64,000 nt of DNA from Candidatus Bipolaricaulota bacterium (GCA_028277345.1 JANQGM010000040.1:1-64000); one strand, 5' to 3'. Shown: positions 26,822-36,113, counted from the stretch's first letter. Made by a program: numbers and translations. Notes: a model not told the origin generated them from the letters alone.

Positions 26822-27958
26822 TTGAGCAAGAAGGCTGTCGCGATCGTATTGCTGTTGTCGAGCCTTGTGGCCATGCCCGCCGTAGCGCAGACCCTTGTAT
26901 TCTTCCACGAGATCGGGTGCTCGCATTGTGCGCATACCGACTTGTTCCTTGAGTCGATTCAACCCAACTATCCTGATCTCGAAATCTTGCATTTCGAGAT
27001 CTCCGAAGGGGATGCTCAGGACAAGCTCTCCCGGATGCTCAGTGCGTATGATGTCGAACTCGGATCCGTGCCCATCCTCTTTATCGGGGATGTCGCCATC
27101 GTCGGGGGTACGTTCTATGGCTTCTACGATGAGCCCTACAAAGTTAGCGGACGTCAAGCAGACATGCTGTTGGAACAGGCGATCCAGCGGGCCATCGATG
27201 AGGAATCGGAGTCACCGCTCGCTCGCATTGAAGGCGTTGAAGGCGGCGGCCTCAGCGATAGCCTGACCATCCCCGCCGTCATCGTGGCTGCAGCGATCGA
27301 TTCCGTCAATCCTTGCACGTTTGCCGTGCTCGTCCTCCTTCTCGGCACGCTGATCGTCGCTCAGAAGAAGGGAAAGAAGGGCCTTGTTCTCAAGGCGGGA
27401 CTCGCGTTCACCGTCGCCATTTATATTTCCTACTACCTGATGGGAATCGGCGTGTTCACCGCCATTCAAGCGGCCGGCGTTCAACGTCCCTTTATCATCG
27501 TCGTCTCAAGCCTCGCCATTCTCCTTGGAATCTGGAATATGAAGGATTTCTTCGCCTACGGGAAATGGTTCTCCATTGAAGTACCGAAGCGTTGGAGACC
27601 GGCTGTGAAGCGCCTGACCTCATCCGTGGTATCGATTCCCGGAGCGTTCTTCGTCGGAGTATTGGACTCACTCTTTCTTCTGCCTTGTTCCTCCGGTCCC
27701 TATATCGCCATTCTGGCGTTGCTGTCGTCCGCCGATACTCCGCCGGCTTCAGGCCTCCTTTACCTCGCGCTCTACAACTTCATCTTCGTTCTCCCTCTGC
27801 TTTTGATTACCTTCGCCGTTCATTTCGGATACACAACAACGGCACGCGCGGAGCGATGGCGATCCGCGCGTCTGGGCAAGCTGCATCTCGCATCGGGCAT
27901 TCTCATGTTCCTGCTTGGCGCGGGCATGCTCACCGCCGTATTGTTGGGATGGCTATGA
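26822..27958 (+). CDS. Thioredoxin-like domain fused to CcdA/DsbD-type membrane domain
   Basis: A 378-residue protein starting at TTG 26822 after AAAGGGGAT. A signal peptide (1-22) is followed by a short thioredoxin/glutaredoxin-like domain with CSHC (Cys33, Cys36). A six-span CcdA-type domain (about 150-378) follows, whose two Cys lie in SVNPCTF near 162 and LPCSSGP near 289. CcdA proteins pass electrons from cytoplasmic thioredoxin to extracytoplasmic thiol proteins; here a partner domain is on the same chain. Overlaps the next thioredoxin-like gene by ATGA. Confidence 0.85.
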   Translation: MSKKAVAIVLLLSSLVAMPAVAQTLVFFHEIGCSHCAHTDLFLESIQPNYPDLEILHFEISEGDAQDKLSRMLSAYDVELGSVPILFIGDVAIVGGTFYGFYDEPYKVSGRQADMLLEQAIQRAIDEESESPLARIEGVEGGGLSDSLTIPAVIVAAAIDSVNPCTFAVLVLLLGTLIVAQKKGKKGLVLKAGLAFTVAIYISYYLMGIGVFTAIQAAGVQRPFIIVVSSLAILLGIWNMKDFFAYGKWFSIEVPKRWRPAVKRLTSSVVSIPGAFFVGVLDSLFLLPCSSGPYIAILALLSSADTPPASGLLYLALYNFIFVLPLLLITFAVHFGYTTTARAERWRSARLGKLHLASGILMFLLGAGMLTAVLLGWL

Positions 27959-28428
27959 TGAAACGAGGACCGATCGTTGGACTGATTCTCTTGGCGCTGG
28001 CCCTTGCCGTCCCCGTCACGGCTCAAACTACGGATCCATCGATTATCGTCTTCTACGAGGAGGGGTGCCCCAGCTGTGTGGAGCTTGAGGATTTTCTCGC
28101 TGGGATGACGATCGATACCCCGGAGGGATTTACGGTTCGGCATGAGATCCATGAGCCCGGAACCATGGAGCTCTTAGCCAAGCTCTCACGCGCCTATGAC
28201 ATCGAGGTGCCTCTCACGGTGCCCGTGGCCTTTGTCGGAGAGGATGTCGTTATCGGAATGGGGAGAACCCAGGAATTCGCGCTCCGCAATGCGGTGGGAG
28301 ACTGCGTTTCATTTGGGTGCGAATCACCGATCGCCCGCTTGCCGATCTCCCAACTTCGTACCGACTTGCCTCGATTGGGCATCTTCCTGGCGGCGTTTCT
28401 TGCCCTCGTTTGGCTCCAACTTCGCTAG
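27955..28428 (+). CDS. Exported thioredoxin-like protein
   Basis: A 157-residue protein with a signal peptide (about 1-24, ending VTAQ), a CPSC redox pair (Cys38, Cys41) in FYEEGCPSC, and a C-terminal hydrophobic anchor (LGIFLAAFLALVWLQL). It resembles the N-terminal domain of the preceding CcdA fusion, including the LLAKLSRAYDIEVPLTVPV block that parallels KLSRMLSAYDVELGSVPI. A second Cys pair (CVSFGC) lies near 123-128. Probably a duplicate partner fed electrons by the CcdA protein. Confidence 0.78.
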   Translation: MMKRGPIVGLILLALALAVPVTAQTTDPSIIVFYEEGCPSCVELEDFLAGMTIDTPEGFTVRHEIHEPGTMELLAKLSRAYDIEVPLTVPVAFVGEDVVIGMGRTQEFALRNAVGDCVSFGCESPIARLPISQLRTDLPRLGIFLAAFLALVWLQLR

Positions 28429-28613
28429 AAGCCTGACATCCGCTGGTTCGCTGGCCTCCCAGCGCGTTCATCGCGCATCATGATGATACCGTGCCGCGGT
28501 ACGCTGACCTAGTGATCCCACCACATGGATTCCTTCGCTGTGCGTTACGGGTATCACGGATGCCTGACTCACATAAGGCGTATACTTTGTCCAACTGGAA
28601 ACGGGCGTGGGAT

Positions 28614-29417
28614 ATGGCTGATGTGATGCATCCAGAGCTTGCAGGGTTGAACAACGAGCAACTCATCGCAGCCCTTCAGGGCGTGGTGGATGGGAAGCCG
28701 GGACCGTGCTCAGCCTCCGAACTTCGAGAAGAGATTGTCAACCGAAACGTCGGCTTGGTGAAGTCAATCGCCATCAAGTTCCTGAGCTCGGGGGAACCTC
28801 TCGACGACCTCATTCAAGCAGGGTACATCGGTCTCCTCAATGCAGTCTCGAACTTCAATCTTGCGCGCAGCAATCGGTTCTCAACGTACGCCAGCTACCT
28901 CATTCAAGGGGAAATCCGCCATTTCATCCGCGATAAGCACTCCACCATTCGTATCCCACAGTGGGTGCAAACGATGAACCGACGAATCAAGCAAGCGGAA
29001 GAAGCCTTCTTCCAAAAAGAAGGCCGCCCCCCCTCGCTCAAGGAACTGGCGGAACGGGTCGAACTGCGCGAAGAACAAGTGCGCATGCTGCTAAGGGGCC
29101 GCGAATCGATGACCTACGTCTCGATCGATCAAGACCGGCGATCCGGAGACCCCAATCCCGCCCCGCCGACAACCGAACATCTGATCGCCAAATCGGGGGA
29201 AGGGCTTCCCTTTGACATCCGGATGCGTATTCTCGCCGCCATTGAACAGCTCACCGAGATTCAGCAACACGTGGTCGAGGGGCTTTTCTACGAGGGCAAG
29301 AGCCAATCTGAGGTCGGGAAGGAACTTGGCATCTCTCAACGACAGGTTTCAAGACTGAAGGATCGCATCCTGTCCGACATGCGAGACTCGTTTTCGATCG
29401 ACGAAGGAGAGAACTAG
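28614..29417 (+). CDS. RNA polymerase sigma factor, SigB/SigF type
   Basis: A 267-residue sigma-70 family protein with region 2 (AGYIGLLNAVSNFN, then LIQGEIRHFIRDK), region 3 and a complete region 4 (FYEGKSQSEVGKELGISQ helix-turn-helix near 230-248). I prefer the ATG at 28614: the upstream extension adds 41 unlike residues and contains TATACT at 28581-28586, a possible -10 box. It is the full-length paralogue of the truncated protein at 15279. No anti-sigma factor is adjacent, though the small gene downstream could be a partner. Confidence 0.87.
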   Translation: MADVMHPELAGLNNEQLIAALQGVVDGKPGPCSASELREEIVNRNVGLVKSIAIKFLSSGEPLDDLIQAGYIGLLNAVSNFNLARSNRFSTYASYLIQGEIRHFIRDKHSTIRIPQWVQTMNRRIKQAEEAFFQKEGRPPSLKELAERVELREEQVRMLLRGRESMTYVSIDQDRRSGDPNPAPPTTEHLIAKSGEGLPFDIRMRILAAIEQLTEIQQHVVEGLFYEGKSQSEVGKELGISQRQVSRLKDRILSDMRDSFSIDEGEN

Positions 29418-29464
29418 GACCTGGATGTTCTAGGAATAATCGAGTTATGGGGGAGAAACCTGTG

Positions 29465-29749
29465 ATGGAAACCCAAGAGACCAACGATCTGCTTTCACTC
29501 ATTGGGACAGCCATTGAGCAACTGCGCCAGAGCATCGAGCTCTTTGAAGCATCCTCAGCATCCGAAGGCGTCACCTGTCTTTCAACGGTCATTGGCCGCA
29601 TTGACGCTTACATGGACCACGCGCACGATGATCCTCTGCTCCACCTCGCTCGGATCGATGCTTCAAGCCTGGCTCAGAATCTAGGGCATATCAAGAGCGA
29701 TCTCGTCGCCGTCATCGAGCAGGTCGATTCCCAACCCTCGTCCTCCTGA
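29465..29749 (+). CDS. Small helical protein of unknown function
   Basis: A 94-residue, acidic, probably all-helical protein with heptad-like hydrophobic spacing (LIGTAIEQLRQSIELFE near 12-28) and a single Cys. The ATG at 29465 has GGGGGAG nine bases upstream; an ATG at 29447 is an alternative. It follows the sigma factor by 47 bases and the SDR gene follows one base later, so it sits in that operon. No family recognised. Confidence 0.6.
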   Translation: METQETNDLLSLIGTAIEQLRQSIELFEASSASEGVTCLSTVIGRIDAYMDHAHDDPLLHLARIDASSLAQNLGHIKSDLVAVIEQVDSQPSSS

Positions 29750-29750
29750 C

Positions 29751-30473
29751 ATGAAGCAGCAGATCGCCGTGATCACAGGAGGAACAAGAGGCATCGGGTT
29801 CTCCATCGCGCAAGCGCTTTCACGATCCCATTACACGCCGGTTCTCAACTTCCATTCCGATGAAACTCGTGCCGACGTGGCCCTCGCTCAACTGCATGCG
29901 TCCTGTCCGGATGCAATCGCCGTTCGTGCGGATGCCACAACCTCAACGGGTGTTCAACGTCTTGTGGAGACGGCGCGCCGGCACGGGGAAATCGCTGTCT
30001 GGGTGAACAATATCGGACGCTTTCACTTCAAGCCTTTCTTGCAAACGTCAATTGAAGAATGGCAGGCCATTCTGTCGAGCAACCTGTACAGCGCCGTGCT
30101 GTGCTGCCAAGCCGTCTTGCCGATTATGCGAGAGCAACGCCATGGGCAGATTATCAACATGGCCTCCATGCATGCCGAACGCATCAAGGCCCGGCCCAAC
30201 ACCTTGCCGTATGCGGTTGCGAAATCGGGAGTAATCCACCTTACGCAAACGCTGGCAAAGACGGAAGGCGACTACGGAATCCGCATCAACGCCATTTGTC
30301 CCGGGTTCATCGATGGAGGAACCCATACAAAGGCGCAGCATGCCGAGCAGGTGCCGTTAAGCCGCTTGGGGAGCGCGGAGGATATCGCCCAAGCCGTCGG
30401 CTTTCTCGTTTCTGAGGGAGCAAGCTACATCACCGGCGCCGTGATCAACATACACGGAGGCGCCCTGCTATAG
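29751..30473 (+). CDS. Short-chain dehydrogenase/reductase (FabG-like)
   Basis: A 240-residue classical SDR. The cofactor motif TGGTRGIG lies near 10-17, NNIGRF near 85 matches the NAG strand, catalytic Ser is in NMASMHAER near 138, and Tyr/Lys in YAVAKSG near 151. The C-terminal ITGAVINIHGG is typical of FabG-like reductases. A second, clearer FabG is in the fatty-acid operon at 35103, so this one probably reduces another 3-oxo compound. Confidence 0.85.
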   Translation: MKQQIAVITGGTRGIGFSIAQALSRSHYTPVLNFHSDETRADVALAQLHASCPDAIAVRADATTSTGVQRLVETARRHGEIAVWVNNIGRFHFKPFLQTSIEEWQAILSSNLYSAVLCCQAVLPIMREQRHGQIINMASMHAERIKARPNTLPYAVAKSGVIHLTQTLAKTEGDYGIRINAICPGFIDGGTHTKAQHAEQVPLSRLGSAEDIAQAVGFLVSEGASYITGAVINIHGGALL

Positions 30474-30516
30474 CAGAGCGCCTCGGATCTCAACCTTTAG
30501 ATCGTGCGGTAAACCG

Positions 30517-31950
30517 TTAGTTCCCCACCTCGGCTTGGAAACCACCGTTGGCTTGTTCCAGCGTAATTTGGGTCGTCTGCTGCTCCTGCACTTGGACGTT
30601 ATTGAGCGTAATGGGCGGGGTCGTATCGATCACGATCGTATAGGAACCCGTTGGGAGCTGTGGTCCCGCTTCGCCAAGCCGTCCGGTGTAAACGACGGCT
30701 CCTTCACTATCGTAGACCGTATAGGAGAAGGGAGCGGCCAAGCTGAGCGCTTGCCTCAATTCCTCGCTGTTATCCGCATCGTAGTACACGCCGCCGGTGG
30801 ATTGAGCAATCTCAATCAGTTGATCGCGCGCGGGAACATTGCGGCTAATGTCGAACCCGACCACGTGCAATTGAAGATCGTATCCCAACGCGATTAAGTC
30901 TTGCGCCGCCTGAACAGGATCGCCACCGCACGTTTCCATTCCATCGCTGATCAAGAGGACCATTTGAGGATCCGTAATGCTCGTCAGATCCTGCCTAGTC
31001 TGTTCCAACGCATAGGCAATCGGCGTTGCGCCTCGGGGCGAAATCTCCATGATCTTTTGCTGAAGCAGGCTGCGCTGCATCGGGCCAACCGGCGCAAGCA
31101 ACTCGGATCGTCCACAACTGCCGAACTCTCGAATGCCCACCACAGCGCCATCCGGGAGATTGTTGAGAAGATCGACGATAACGTCCTTCGCGACATCAAT
31201 CTTCACTTCCCCATCGACCGTCTCCAGCATGCTGGACGATGTATCGAGAACGATCAAGAACGTGCTCGGGGTGTTGTTGAAAGTGAAGGCCAGATCGCCA
31301 ACGGGAAGGAGCTCCAAGCTCCCGAACGTCTCACCCGTAATAACGACTTCAGCGGTTCCCATGGCGCCCACCGCATCAATGCTTGGGCCGGGGCACGTTG
31401 ACGAATCCTCGTCCGCCGGCACGTCGCTGAGACGGACGTAGCGGAAGGTATCACCTGCGTTGACATACGGAGCGATGTCGATCGCTCCCGGATACCCGAC
31501 GATCTCTCCGACAAAAATGTACGAAAAGCCGTCCGAACTGATTTCCACTCGGGCCGGATTCTTGTTCGTGTTGTAGATAAATAGGTCATCGCCCGCGACA
31601 TCCGCCAGGGCATTGTCGACAAATTCCAGAACCAAGTAACCTCGGTTATCCAACACGCTCAGCCGGAACCCCAACGACACGGCATTGGTATCGCATCCGA
31701 AACAACCATCGCAACCATCGCAATAGGCGTCCGGCGGCCCTAACGCCTCCTCGGGATCATCGTAGGCGGCGCGAACACAGCTGGCCGCGAGATAGTCCAC
31801 CACACGATCTGCAAACGCGGCATCTCCATGTGGGAATGTCACTCCGTAATACGTTGTGGGCTCAGACCGGAGTCCCGGACTGATGAGCACCACAAGTCCG
31901 ACAAGCAGAAGACAATATCGAATCCATCGTAAGACCGCTCTGGCCTTCAT
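30517..31950 (-). CDS. Secreted von Willebrand factor A (VWA) domain protein
   Basis: A 477-residue exported protein, start at 31950 after GGAGGTGACGGG. Signal peptide about 1-28; a Cys-rich patch CDGCDGCFGC near 65-74; a beta domain resembling lectin-like discoidin folds; then a VWA domain (about 225-400) with the metal site DTSSSML near 232 and ISDGMETCGGDP near 325. A C-terminal beta domain closes the chain. The GMETCGGDP stretch parallels GEETCGGDP in the VWA/RTX protein at 39005, so the two are related. Likely surface adhesion or complex assembly. Confidence 0.75.
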   Translation of the reverse strand: MKARAVLRWIRYCLLLVGLVVLISPGLRSEPTTYYGVTFPHGDAAFADRVVDYLAASCVRAAYDDPEEALGPPDAYCDGCDGCFGCDTNAVSLGFRLSVLDNRGYLVLEFVDNALADVAGDDLFIYNTNKNPARVEISSDGFSYIFVGEIVGYPGAIDIAPYVNAGDTFRYVRLSDVPADEDSSTCPGPSIDAVGAMGTAEVVITGETFGSLELLPVGDLAFTFNNTPSTFLIVLDTSSSMLETVDGEVKIDVAKDVIVDLLNNLPDGAVVGIREFGSCGRSELLAPVGPMQRSLLQQKIMEISPRGATPIAYALEQTRQDLTSITDPQMVLLISDGMETCGGDPVQAAQDLIALGYDLQLHVVGFDISRNVPARDQLIEIAQSTGGVYYDADNSEELRQALSLAAPFSYTVYDSEGAVVYTGRLGEAGPQLPTGSYTIVIDTTPPITLNNVQVQEQQTTQITLEQANGGFQAEVGN

Positions 31951-32000
31951 CCCGTCACCTCCGCCCCTTGGGATTCCACCCTGTTGCACTAGTTGCTGTC

Positions 32001-32029
32001 ATCATAGAACGATTTGCTGCAGAAGGCAA
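32001..32029 (-). promoter_or_regulatory. Predicted promoter of the VWA gene
   Basis: On the minus strand: TTGCCT (32029-32024), 17-base spacer, TATGAT (32006-32001), 50 bases before the start codon at 31950. Confidence 0.55.
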
Positions 32030-32080
32030 GTAGACAGGCTTTTGAGGGATTCCCTAAGTTTGAGCCGGGCGATCGATCGG

Positions 32081-32109
32081 TTGACGCCCTGTTGACGGTT
32101 GGCTAACAT
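32081..32109 (+). promoter_or_regulatory. Predicted promoter of tRNA-Leu and the fatty-acid operon
   Basis: TTGACG (32081-32086), 17-base spacer, TAACAT (32104-32109), ending 10 bases before the first base of the tRNA. It is the only promoter seen before plsX, so tRNA and lipid genes may be on one transcript. Confidence 0.7.
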
Positions 32110-32119
32110 CACCCAAGTT

Positions 32120-32208
32120 GCCGAGGTGGCGGAATTGGCAGACGCGCATGGTTGAGGGCCATGTGGACTTTAACGTCCGTGCGGGTTCAAGTCCCGCCCT
32201 CGGCACCA
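32120..32208 (+). tRNA. tRNA-Leu, anticodon GAG
   Basis: Acceptor arms GCCGAGG (32120-32126) and CCTCGGC (32198-32204) pair fully, followed by discriminator A and an encoded CCA (32206-32208). The anticodon arm is CATGG-TTGAGGG-CCATG with anticodon GAG. A long variable arm (TGGACTTTAACGTCC) marks a class II tRNA, and GGTTCAAGTCC is the T arm. Reads Leu CUC/CUU codons. Confidence 0.96.
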
Positions 32209-32230
32209 ACACGAAATGGAGAACGCGCCT

Positions 32231-33244
32231 ATGCGAATCCTACTGGACGTCATGGGAGGAGACCATCCCCCCGAAGAACTCGTTAAGGGCGGTATCGAGA
32301 TCGGACGTCACCGTGGAATAGAGATCGCATTCTCCGGTGATCCTGAGCGCATCGAATCCGTCCTCGCCGAATCCGGCGAGCAAAGCGGACGAACGTTTCA
32401 TGTCGTCCCCGCCTCCGAAGTCATCCAAATGAACGATGCCCCCGTTCGCGCCATCCGAGACAAGAGCGACTCGTCACTTGTTCGCGGCCTCGGCGAACTC
32501 AAGGCCGGGCATGTGGATGCCTTCGTTTCCCCCGCGAATACGGGCGCCGTCGTCGCCGGCTCCCTCTTTTCCCTCGGAAGAATCCGGGGCGTGCCCCGTC
32601 CCGGCATCCTCGCGCCTCTACCGACGCTGGAAGGACGAGACATGTATCTCATCGATGTTGGAGCAACCGCCGATTGCCATGCCGAACATCTGGTACACTT
32701 CGGACGAATGGGCAGCACCTATGCCCAAGAGGTTGTCGGGATTGAAAACCCGACTGTCGGATTGCTGAACATCGGGGGAGAAGAAGGAAAGGGGAACCGC
32801 CTCATGGCCAAGACCTACGAACTCCTCCGCGAAAGCGACTTGCGGTTTGTCGGCAATGTCGAAGCCCATCAACTGATTCAGCACCGGCCGGCCGACATCA
32901 TCGTCGCCGATGGTTTCGTCGGAAACATTTGTCTGAAATCGATCGAGGGCGGCGTCTCTGCCGTGACGAGCATGCTGCGTCAATCCATTCGCAGGCTGTT
33001 CCTGTCCAAGCTGGGGGCGCTCTTGATGAAGCGAACCTTTGCCTCACTTCGTGCGGCGATTTCGTATGAGAAGCGGGGAGGCGCTCCGCTGCTCGGCGTC
33101 AATGGCATCGTGGTCATCGCTCACGGCCGATCCAACGCCGAAGCCATCGGCAGTGCCATTGATGTGGCCAGTCGAGAGGTGGAGGCATCGCTGTCAGAGA
33201 AGCTGGGAGTGACCTCGCCACGATCGGATCACCATGGGGGCTAA
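32231..33244 (+). CDS. plsX: Phosphate acyltransferase PlsX
   Basis: Transfers acyl groups from acyl-ACP to phosphate to make acyl-phosphate for phospholipid synthesis. 337 residues from the ATG at 32231 (GGAG upstream). The N-terminus MRILLDVMGGDHPPEELVKG is the PlsX hallmark, and DIIVADGFVGNICLKSIEG near 224 is conserved. First protein gene of a lipid-synthesis operon; overlaps fabH by 11 bases. Confidence 0.94.
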   Translation: MRILLDVMGGDHPPEELVKGGIEIGRHRGIEIAFSGDPERIESVLAESGEQSGRTFHVVPASEVIQMNDAPVRAIRDKSDSSLVRGLGELKAGHVDAFVSPANTGAVVAGSLFSLGRIRGVPRPGILAPLPTLEGRDMYLIDVGATADCHAEHLVHFGRMGSTYAQEVVGIENPTVGLLNIGGEEGKGNRLMAKTYELLRESDLRFVGNVEAHQLIQHRPADIIVADGFVGNICLKSIEGGVSAVTSMLRQSIRRLFLSKLGALLMKRTFASLRAAISYEKRGGAPLLGVNGIVVIAHGRSNAEAIGSAIDVASREVEASLSEKLGVTSPRSDHHGG

Positions 33245-34223
33245 ACTTCTCGGCACGGGGAGCTATCTGCCTCCGAAGGTCCTCACCAATGAAGACCTGG
33301 AATCCCTAGTTGACACATCCAATGAATGGATCGTCCAGCGAACGGGCATTCGCACGCGGCATCTCTTGGAGGAGTCGGAATTGGCCTCCGATATGGGGGT
33401 CCGCGCATCCGGAAACGCGCTGGAAGCGGCTGAACGTTCGGCCCAAGATATCGACCTCCTACTGGTCGCCACGACGTTTCCTGATATGATTTGTCCGGGC
33501 TCCGCCCCGTTCATCGCTGAGGGGCTTGGACTGACGCATGCGCCGTTCTTCGACCTCAAAGCCGGATGCTCCGGATTCGTTTACGGGACTGCCGTGGCGC
33601 ACGGGCTCATCCAGTCCGGCACATTCAGGAACATCCTTGTCATCGGAATCGAGGCGCTCTCGCGCGTGACGGATTGGGAGGATCGCCGTACCTGCGTCCT
33701 GTTCGGAGATGGCGCTGGCGCGGTTCTATTGGGGCCAGGCGACGAAGCCTGCAACGAAACAAGTGGAATTCTCGGCGCCGCACTGTTTGGCGATGCCGAA
33801 AAGGCCCTTTACCTTCACACCCTTGCCGGAGGAACCCGCCACCCCGCATCAGCCGAGACCGTCGCCAATAAGGAGCACTACCTGCGGATGGAGGGCTCCG
33901 GCGTCTTCCGCACCGCCGTCCCGATGATGGAGAAGGCCACCCTGGCGGCGCTCGACGACGCGAACCTCAGCCTGAGCGACGTCGACTGGATCATCCCCCA
34001 CCAGGCGAACAAGCGGATTATCGATGCGCTCGTTCGCCGCCTGAACGTGGATGAGGATCGTGTCGTCGTCAACCTCGATCGCGTTGCGAATACATCTGCC
34101 GCCTCCATTCCCATCGCGCTTGATGAGAGCATTCGAAGTCAGCGCATCCAGCCCGGCGACGTGGTCGTCATGACGGCGTTCGGCGCCGGCGTGACGTATG
34201 GGGCTGTCGTTCTCAAGGTCTGA
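33234..34223 (+). CDS. fabH: 3-oxoacyl-ACP synthase III
   Basis: Starts fatty-acid chains by condensing acyl-CoA with malonyl-ACP. 329 residues. Catalytic triad visible: Cys near 113 in LKAGCSGFVYG, His in IPHQANKRI near 255, Asn in NLDRVANTSAAS near 285. The gene overlaps plsX and lies 14 bases before fabD. Confidence 0.95.
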   Translation: MGAKLLGTGSYLPPKVLTNEDLESLVDTSNEWIVQRTGIRTRHLLEESELASDMGVRASGNALEAAERSAQDIDLLLVATTFPDMICPGSAPFIAEGLGLTHAPFFDLKAGCSGFVYGTAVAHGLIQSGTFRNILVIGIEALSRVTDWEDRRTCVLFGDGAGAVLLGPGDEACNETSGILGAALFGDAEKALYLHTLAGGTRHPASAETVANKEHYLRMEGSGVFRTAVPMMEKATLAALDDANLSLSDVDWIIPHQANKRIIDALVRRLNVDEDRVVVNLDRVANTSAASIPIALDESIRSQRIQPGDVVVMTAFGAGVTYGAVVLKV

Positions 34224-34237
34224 GCAAGGAGGCTTTC

Positions 34238-35116
34238 ATGTCACCGTCATCTGTTGCCTTTCTCTTTCCTGGACAAGGCCGAATTCCCGATTCGTTGCCC
34301 ACTCATGAGGCATCTTTTCAACCCTTGCTTGCCCTCACGTCGCAGGCGGGATTGGAACTGGATGCCTGGATTGAACGCAACGACACGGATCGATTGACAC
34401 AAACCGACGCAGCTCAACCCGCCCTCTATTTGGACAGCCTGAGCCGAGACCGGACACTCAAGCGCAAGGGATGGACGCCCTCGTGCACCGCCGGACACTC
34501 GCTGGGCGAGTATGCGGCGCTGACCAGTGCCGGCGTCCTTGAGCCCACTCCATGCATGCGCGCTGTCCTCGAACGCGGACGATTGATGAACCCCATCCGA
34601 GGCGCCATGGCCGCCATCGTCAAACTGGAGATCGAAACCGTTCGCGAACTGTGTCAGGGAACGGACGCCGTGCTCGCCAATCACAATGGCCGGACTCAGG
34701 TGGTGATCTCGGGGACTCAAGCCGCGGTGGATACCGTAATGAAGGCGGCGTCGGATGCAGGAGGGAAAGCCATCCCTCTCAAGGTGTCCGGCCCCTTTCA
34801 CTCCCCTCTGATGCAGCCCGCTCAGGATGAACTCGCTGGCGTGCTGGAATCGCTTGAGTTCGCATCTCCGTCGATCTTCGTGATCTCCGGAGTGAGCGGA
34901 CGCACGGAAATGTCCGGAGGCGTACTCAAGGAGCTTCTGTGCCGCCAGATCACGGCGATGGTGCGATGGGTTGATGTCATGAACGAGTTGGAGCGGTTGG
35001 GGATCGAGACCGCCATTGAAGTAGGCTCCGGCGACGTCCTCACACGATTGGGCAAGCGCTCCGGCTCATCCGTCCGTTTTATGACTTACCAGGAGGCCCT
35101 CGATGAATCGCTTTGA
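34238..35116 (+). CDS. fabD: Malonyl-CoA:ACP transacylase
   Basis: Loads malonyl groups on the acyl carrier protein. 292 residues, start after AAGGAGG. The active-site GHSLGEYAAL lies near 86-95 with Ser88; the catalytic His is in SGPFHSPLM near 188. N-terminal LFPGQG motif is present. Overlaps fabG by 14 bases. Confidence 0.94.
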   Translation: MSPSSVAFLFPGQGRIPDSLPTHEASFQPLLALTSQAGLELDAWIERNDTDRLTQTDAAQPALYLDSLSRDRTLKRKGWTPSCTAGHSLGEYAALTSAGVLEPTPCMRAVLERGRLMNPIRGAMAAIVKLEIETVRELCQGTDAVLANHNGRTQVVISGTQAAVDTVMKAASDAGGKAIPLKVSGPFHSPLMQPAQDELAGVLESLEFASPSIFVISGVSGRTEMSGGVLKELLCRQITAMVRWVDVMNELERLGIETAIEVGSGDVLTRLGKRSGSSVRFMTYQEALDESL

Positions 35117-35834
35117 TGACCGCGTTTGTCTGGTAACAGGAGCCACGCGCGGATTGGGACGCGCCATCGCAGAGGAATTGATCGCTCAGGGAGGAATCGT
35201 CTACGGAATCGGCCGCAACGAAGAACTGGGGCGGGCGCTTGAAGGGGAATGGGACCGTTTCCGGTTTCTTCGCGCGGACATTTCGTCCAACGCGGAGGTC
35301 GTGGCCGCCGTTCAATCCGTTCTGGACAGCGACGGGAAGCTGGATCATCTGGTCTGCAATGCGGGCGTCACCCGCGATCAGCTCCTCATGCGGATGACGG
35401 ATGAAGATTGGGATACCGTGATTCGGACCAATCTCACCGGGAGCTTCTACTGCCTACGCGCCGCCATTCGTCCGTTGATGAAAAGCGCAACAGGCTCCGT
35501 GGTCGCCGTCTCGTCGCTCGTCGGACAAACCGGAAATGCCGGACAAGCCAACTATGCGGCTTCCAAAGCCGGGTTGATCGCGCTTTGCCAATCGATTGCC
35601 AAGGAGGTCGCGCGCAAACGCGTCCGCGTGAACGTCGTCACCCCCGGCTTCATTGAATCCGATATGACCGATGTGCTCCCAGAAGAACTTCGCCAGGCTT
35701 ATCTTGAACGTACCCCGATGAGGAGAGCCGGAACCGCCGATGAAGTCGCGGCTACCGTCTGTTTCTTGCTTTCCGAAGAGGCATCCTATATAACTGGACA
35801 GGTACTCGGAGTAAACGGGGGTATTCATCCCTGA
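35103..35834 (+). CDS. fabG: 3-oxoacyl-ACP reductase
   Basis: NADPH-dependent reduction of 3-oxoacyl-ACP. 243-residue SDR: TGATRGLG near 12, NAGVTRD near 87, Ser in AVSSLVGQTGN near 137 and YAASKAG near 150. The C-terminal ITGQVLGVNGG is typical of FabG. Located between fabD and acpP as in many bacteria. Confidence 0.95.
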   Translation: MNRFDDRVCLVTGATRGLGRAIAEELIAQGGIVYGIGRNEELGRALEGEWDRFRFLRADISSNAEVVAAVQSVLDSDGKLDHLVCNAGVTRDQLLMRMTDEDWDTVIRTNLTGSFYCLRAAIRPLMKSATGSVVAVSSLVGQTGNAGQANYAASKAGLIALCQSIAKEVARKRVRVNVVTPGFIESDMTDVLPEELRQAYLERTPMRRAGTADEVAATVCFLLSEEASYITGQVLGVNGGIHP

Positions 35835-35864
35835 ACTATGCAATAAGAGGGAGGTTCATTCGTT

Positions 35865-36113
35865 ATGAGCGACGTCTCAGAGAAGGTCAAAACGATCATT
35901 TGCGACCAACTGATGGTAGACCAAGAAGAGATCACCGAGCAGTCTTCGTTTGTCGAAGATCTCGGAGCTGACTCCTTGGATACGGTCGAACTCATCATGG
36001 AATTCGAGGACGAATTCGGCATCGAGATTTCCGATGAACAGGCCGAAAAGATTTCCACGGTTGGAGAAGCGATCGCATACCTTGAGAAACTCTTGTCTGA
36101 AAAACAAACCTAG
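35865..36113 (+). CDS. acpP: Acyl carrier protein
   Basis: An 82-residue acidic carrier of growing acyl chains. The phosphopantetheine site is Ser37 in [12 protein letters not shown]. Preceded by GAGGG at a good distance and followed by a clear terminator, so it ends the plsX-fabH-fabD-fabG-acpP operon. No fabF is next to it. Confidence 0.97.
   Translation: MSDVSEKVKTIICDQLMVDQEEITEQSSFVEDLGADSLDTVELIMEFEDEFGIEISDEQAEKISTVGEAIAYLEKLLSEKQT

Noticed and set aside
28485-28515. CCGTGCCGCGGTACG near-palindrome upstream of the sigma factor
   Set aside because: Short and imperfect, no T tail and no second copy, so neither terminator nor operator can be supported.
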